From contig OY741264.1 in the NCBI GenBank assembly GCA_963514095.1, positions 29,295,598 to 29,359,597 of the forward strand: a DNA stretch of 64,000 nucleotides, given 5' to 3'. Positions within the stretch are counted from its first letter, which is position 1. Each line of letters opens with the position of its first letter. The stretch is from Eutrigla gurnardus. Lineage: Eukaryota; Chordata; Actinopteri; Perciformes; Triglidae. Made by a program: the position numbers and the translations under genes. Below are positions 1-64,000 of the stretch, piece by piece. The notes beneath the pieces are model-generated. The model made no database searches and was not told the DNA's origin. It saw only the letters and a program-made list of their open reading frames with translations.

Positions 1-1901
1 AAAAAATGTGTTTTGAAAAGTTTATGACTTAAAAGGCAACTTGTTCTGACTTGCCCACTTCCCCTTTTTCTTTCCTCTCACAACCTCACCATATCCCCCC
101 CTCCCTCCCCCCGCTTGGCCTCAGGCTATTTGACCCCCCTCTGGGTTTTTACCTCTGTGACTGACAGCTACCCATTTAATTACACTCCACCCCTCAATTT
201 ACCTGCCCAAAACTACTTCAAAGAAAGCTCACACAGACACAAAAGCTCTTGGAACATTGCACTTCCTTTTCCCCATGACCAGCTGAGAGTGTGCATTGAA
301 AGGATAGAGCCTAATCCTGCTCATTGAAGGCTTTCTAGCTCCGTGTGTCACTCAAGAGGGTTTTTTTTAACTGTGCATCGTGTTTGGGTATGCAGCTTGT
401 GTGATTTTAAACGTCGCTTCAAGGCTCTTTGTGTTTAATGTGTGGTTGTGTACTCTCATAAACCTTCTGGATTTGAGCTTGTGTGTGGAGATGAGTATAC
501 AGTATATATGTGTGTGTGTGTGTGTGCATGCCTTTGAAGTGCACACACCTGTTGTAAGCCATCATGAGAGCGGTGATTCATCCGATGAGTAGCGTGACAG
601 AACAGCTCCGGGTCTGTTTACAGTACAAACACAAAGAATGGAGGGTCACAACAGTGTCACACACCTCGCCACCACCGCCATGCGTGTTTGTGTTTGACCT
701 GAACAATGCTGTGCGCTCATTCAGCACTAATAGATGCACTTGGATTTCACTGTAATTCTTGAGGAAGTTTACATGCACGTTATAATTACACGTTGCCGGG
801 AGGAATTTGATTTCACAGGATATCTGACAACGTGTGTTTATGGCCTGTTTTCTCATCATCAGCTTTCAGCATCCATCTCTGCAGCAAAACACATTATTGG
901 GGCATCTATGATGTGTTTTTTTTCTGCTGATCTGATTCGTGACTCAAAACTGGGACACTGAACCATGGTTTGGTTTGGTGATCCGTTGCACATGCATAGC
1001 CTACAAATGTCTCTCTGAAAAACCCAGCTTGAAAAATCAGAGTCGCTGCCTACATGAGGAAAGACAGTAATCCGGTTACTTGCATGTACCAGTCTCTCCT
1101 CCTGTCGTCTTATTCACCTGACTGGCGTAGCCGTTTTTGGGTTTGTGTGGAAACGTGATTGAGACACACTGCAGAGGGAGAGGCGTCTTAATTTAGCCGA
1201 GCTGTCGCACATGTTTCCAGATCCCCGCGGGGTGGAAACTGCTCTGAAGTTGCACTTGTTAAACAGACTCTCTGTCAGTTTACAGACAAGCTGCACAATC
1301 AAGATAGACACACGAGGTATCAGTTTCTCCAAAATAACTTTGTCTTTATTAGTAAAAATCTTCTGTGTGACTTCACTTCAACCTTTGCGTGCCTTTTTTT
1401 TTTATCTCACCAGAAATAGAAACTCTTGATGAGAGTGAGTGAGTAAGTAAAAGAGAGAGTTGGGCGACTAATTATGAAGGAAGCTATTCAGATTATTCAG
1501 ATGCTTGCTCTGCCCCTCTCCCCTCCTCCCCCCAGGCAGTGAAGGGTCTTTTCTGTCCCCAGAGAGTGATGTCAGCATGGCCCATTGAAAACAGCCGCCG
1601 TGCGCTCCCAGATGAATGCCCTGGTTGAGCACAATGGCCCCAATTTGAATACCACGCGGATATATGCCAGATCGGAGCCCCAACAAAAGAAAGACGGCTA
1701 CTCTGCTCCCATTCAACCATGTTGTTATTTTATTAGAGTCGTAAAATTCGCTTCAACCATTTATGCCTTTTGTAGTTTTCAAGTGTTTATGGAGTTTGAA
1801 ACACGTGGACGACGTCCTGACGGGGTTGCCCCTCTTCTCGGACCGGATTGTTTTTGTGTTGGATGATATCTGAACGGCGTGGTCTGTGTTTGTGACCACA
1901 G
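1..1901 (+). other. nav2 intron upstream of exon 1 (partial)
   Basis: No coding exon or transposon end recognised. It holds only a short TG run near 508-526. The stretch at about 1480-1720 is compositionally complex and less AT-rich than its surroundings and could be a conserved non-coding element; this cannot be judged from one sequence. The short ORFs here have no family signature. Confidence 0.7.
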
Positions 1902-62273
<60,372 letters not shown>

Positions 62274-62544
62274 TTAATAAGACTACCAAACCAGTTCAGT
62301 CATCAAATCTCCTCTTCCTCCGCTTTTTCATTTGAAAAAAAATAAAAAAATTCATTATCTTGAGGCAGCATGAATGATGGGGAGCAACAGTTAAATGGAG
62401 AGGGTTTTTTTTTTTCAACCTGGACCCCCCAATATGTTTGTGTCTGAGTGACTAATGGGGACAACTATTTTTGTAATTGGTCCATTATTGAGGCAGAAAG
62501 CTGCAGAGCAGAACAAGCTCTCCTCAAGTGTTCTGCAATGTAAT

Positions 62545-62650
62545 CACTGTAAATATACATCCATCCATCCATTTTCTACCGCTTATCCTGTATTCAGGGT
62601 CACGGGGGGGCTGGAGCCGATCCCAGCTGTCCACTGTAAATATACATCCA
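62545..62650 (-). mobile_element. Very short SINE/L2 tail insertion with 19-bp target duplication
   Basis: A 19-bp direct repeat (CACTGTAAATATACATCCA) at 62545-62563 and 62632-62650 flanks 68 bp. On the minus strand that insert is the last part of the fish SINE/L2 family ending in an (ATGG)n tail. The identical duplications show a recent, strongly 5'-truncated retrotransposition into intron 12. Confidence 0.8.
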
Positions 62651-63994
62651 ATAAAAGAGCTTGTTTATGACACTGACAGGGTCAGATTGATATTATAAGT
62701 GTCTGACAGCATCATGGAAAGTTTTCCTTTATATTGACTGGATCCATACTGTTTGTTATTGTGTGAGAAATCTTGCGTTGCATCCACTCAGTCGACATCA
62801 GCCAAATATTCATCCATGATGTTTAAACACAGGCACTCCTCTCTCCAACTCTTACTCCTGTTTCCATTGTTCTTCTGGCAACAAGTCACATGACACGCTA
62901 GTTGCTGCAGTTGCCCTTTAGTTCAACGTCCGTGTTTTGGTTTGAATGAAAAATCGACAAATGTTATGTATCCTAGTTCCCTGTGTCACAGCGAGATGTT
63001 TGGAAGAAACGTAAACGACATAAAGTGGTAAACGGATGCAACCGTATTCTTCCACTTGGCCTGGTTTCACTAAAGCCGGTCAGTCCCAGCATTCCTCTGC
63101 ATTCAGAGAAGAATGTGAGCCTACAGCTGTGAACTCACAAAGCTAAAGCTGATGTTGACTCTGGCCTCAAATCATTAAACACTGATTAAGAGCCACGGCG
63201 CTCCGGGAAGGTGATCGGTGAAGCGATAATAATAACAGTATTGTCAGCTGACTCACGTTATTGTGGCTGACGTGTGACGTGTGTCCATTATGGCTGCGGA
63301 GGTCAAAGTGCTGAAGGGAATAACAAAGGAGGGCACAAAGGAGCCCTTTCTCTCTCAGCGCGGCGGCCGGACACAGAGCAGGTTGATTAAGTCTGTTTTA
63401 AAGTCTTCCAGCAGAGCCGCTTGCTGCATTTTTGCAGTGTTGCTTTGGCAACGGCAGTCATCATCCGTCAAACAGCTGTTAGAGAAACAAAGGTTCTGGT
63501 GAACTAGCTACGTAATACCTTTTATTCAAAACAATAAAAACACTAACCTGCCTTCAACATGTTTTATGTTTTTAAAGAAGACAGCAGCTGTTTCCACGTG
63601 TTTTATTAATCATCACATGACATTTAGGATCTGAGATGCAGACTCAGGTGGACTTCTTCACTGTGAGGGGGGACTAACTCCCTCAAGACTTAAAAGCAAA
63701 AACCTTCTAGTCTCAAATATATCAAGTGAAGAATAAATAAACATTTGGATTCCCCATTTAAAGACTTGCATCTTCTTGACTTGAAACGTTAAAGTCTCTC
63801 TGTCAACACGCAGGATATTTTTATTTGAAAATGACCAGGAGAGCTAGTTCCGTTCTGGCCGACCAGATTACACTGCATGGTGGCTGTGGTCATAAAACCG
63901 AGTGCTCTTGAGAGACACTTGGCAACGTCTCATAAAAAACACCTTCTTCAGCAGAAATAAACCCGACCTAAAGGGTGTGTGTGTGTGTGTGTGT

Positions 63995-64000
63995 TCCCAG
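63995..64000 (+). promoter_or_regulatory. nav2: Splice acceptor of the next nav2 exon
   Basis: TCCCAG at the last six bases follows a GT repeat. Exon 12 ends in phase 0, and the next NAV2 exon is expected to start with a codon for Thr or Ser (TDAEK-type block). Position and pattern suggest that the window ends exactly at the intron border. Confidence 0.6.

Larger units (their letters stand above)
62238..64000 (+). other. nav2 intron 12 with (AC)n donor end and (GT)n acceptor end
   Basis: A complete 1763-bp intron if the final CAG is the acceptor. It starts GT followed at once by (AC)16 (62240-62271) and ends (GT)10 (63975-63994) then TCCCAG. Its normal polypyrimidine tract is almost absent. 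A 68-bp SINE-tail insertion with a 19-bp target duplication lies at 62545-62650. The middle has no coding exon. Confidence 0.75.

Overview
This window is genomic DNA from a ray-finned (teleost) fish, probably a percomorph. The evidence is vertebrate-type split exons with GT/AG borders, very long TG/CA microsatellites, fish tRNA-headed SINE and L2-type LINE copies, and many TTAA-flanked MITEs. Nothing prokaryotic is present. About 96% of the window is intron or repeat.

The one host gene I can build lies on the + strand. It is the 5' half of neuron navigator 2 (nav2; I cannot tell which teleost duplicate). Twelve phase-consistent coding exons run from 1902 to 62237. They total 2808 bp, or 936 codons, and open and close in phase 0. 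Exons 1-4 encode an actin-binding-type calponin-homology (CH) domain. Exons 4-7 encode a low-complexity Ser/Pro/Lys-rich region with two SxIP microtubule-plus-end motifs. Exons 8-12 encode the conserved NAV blocks (LRTVKNIADLRQNLEETMSS, WRLGQSSPRLQAGDAPSM, GYMSDGD, GYMTDGGLGLYTRRLNRLPD, WDDSSSVSSGIS). The true start codon lies left of the window; the coiled coils and AAA+ ATPase lie to the right. The last six bases form a splice acceptor, so exon 13 should start at base 64001. Two intronic places (44159-44175 and 59881-59954) look like alternative first exons whose donors are in phase with the next exon, which suggests internal promoters for short NAV2 isoforms.

Layout: 1-1901 upstream intron; 1902-5393 exons 1-2; 5394-14672 a long intron with microsatellites and MITEs; 14673-19334 exons 3-6; 19335-36873 the 17.5-kb intron 6; 36874-41572 the large exon 7 and exons 8-10; 41573-46425 intron 10 with candidate alternative first exon A; 46426-46548 exon 11; 46549-62107 the microsatellite-rich intron 11 with a SOX-POU-like site, a 27-bp minisatellite, MITEs and candidate alternative first exon B; 62108-62237 exon 12; 62238-64000 the complete intron 12.

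Intron 6 carries a dense insertion island at about 25.2-35.8 kb. It contains a TTAA-flanked Kolobok-like transposon that retains only a THAP zinc-finger ORF, inverted repeats, a hAT-like remnant, a satellite of about 221 bp that looks SINE-derived, and an unusual antisense single-exon ORF of 881 codons. That ORF has a unique N-terminus followed by about 15 tandem 49-residue charged helical repeats, with its own TATA box, CRE-like site and three evenly spaced TCF/LEF-type motifs upstream. A tRNA-headed SINE and a truncated L2-type LINE reverse transcriptase follow.

The two most notable signals are that antisense repeat-protein ORF nested in nav2, and intron 12, which begins with an (AC)16 tract right at its donor and ends with a (GT)10 tract right at its acceptor. 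That is the complementary-repeat arrangement that could fold the intron ends together.
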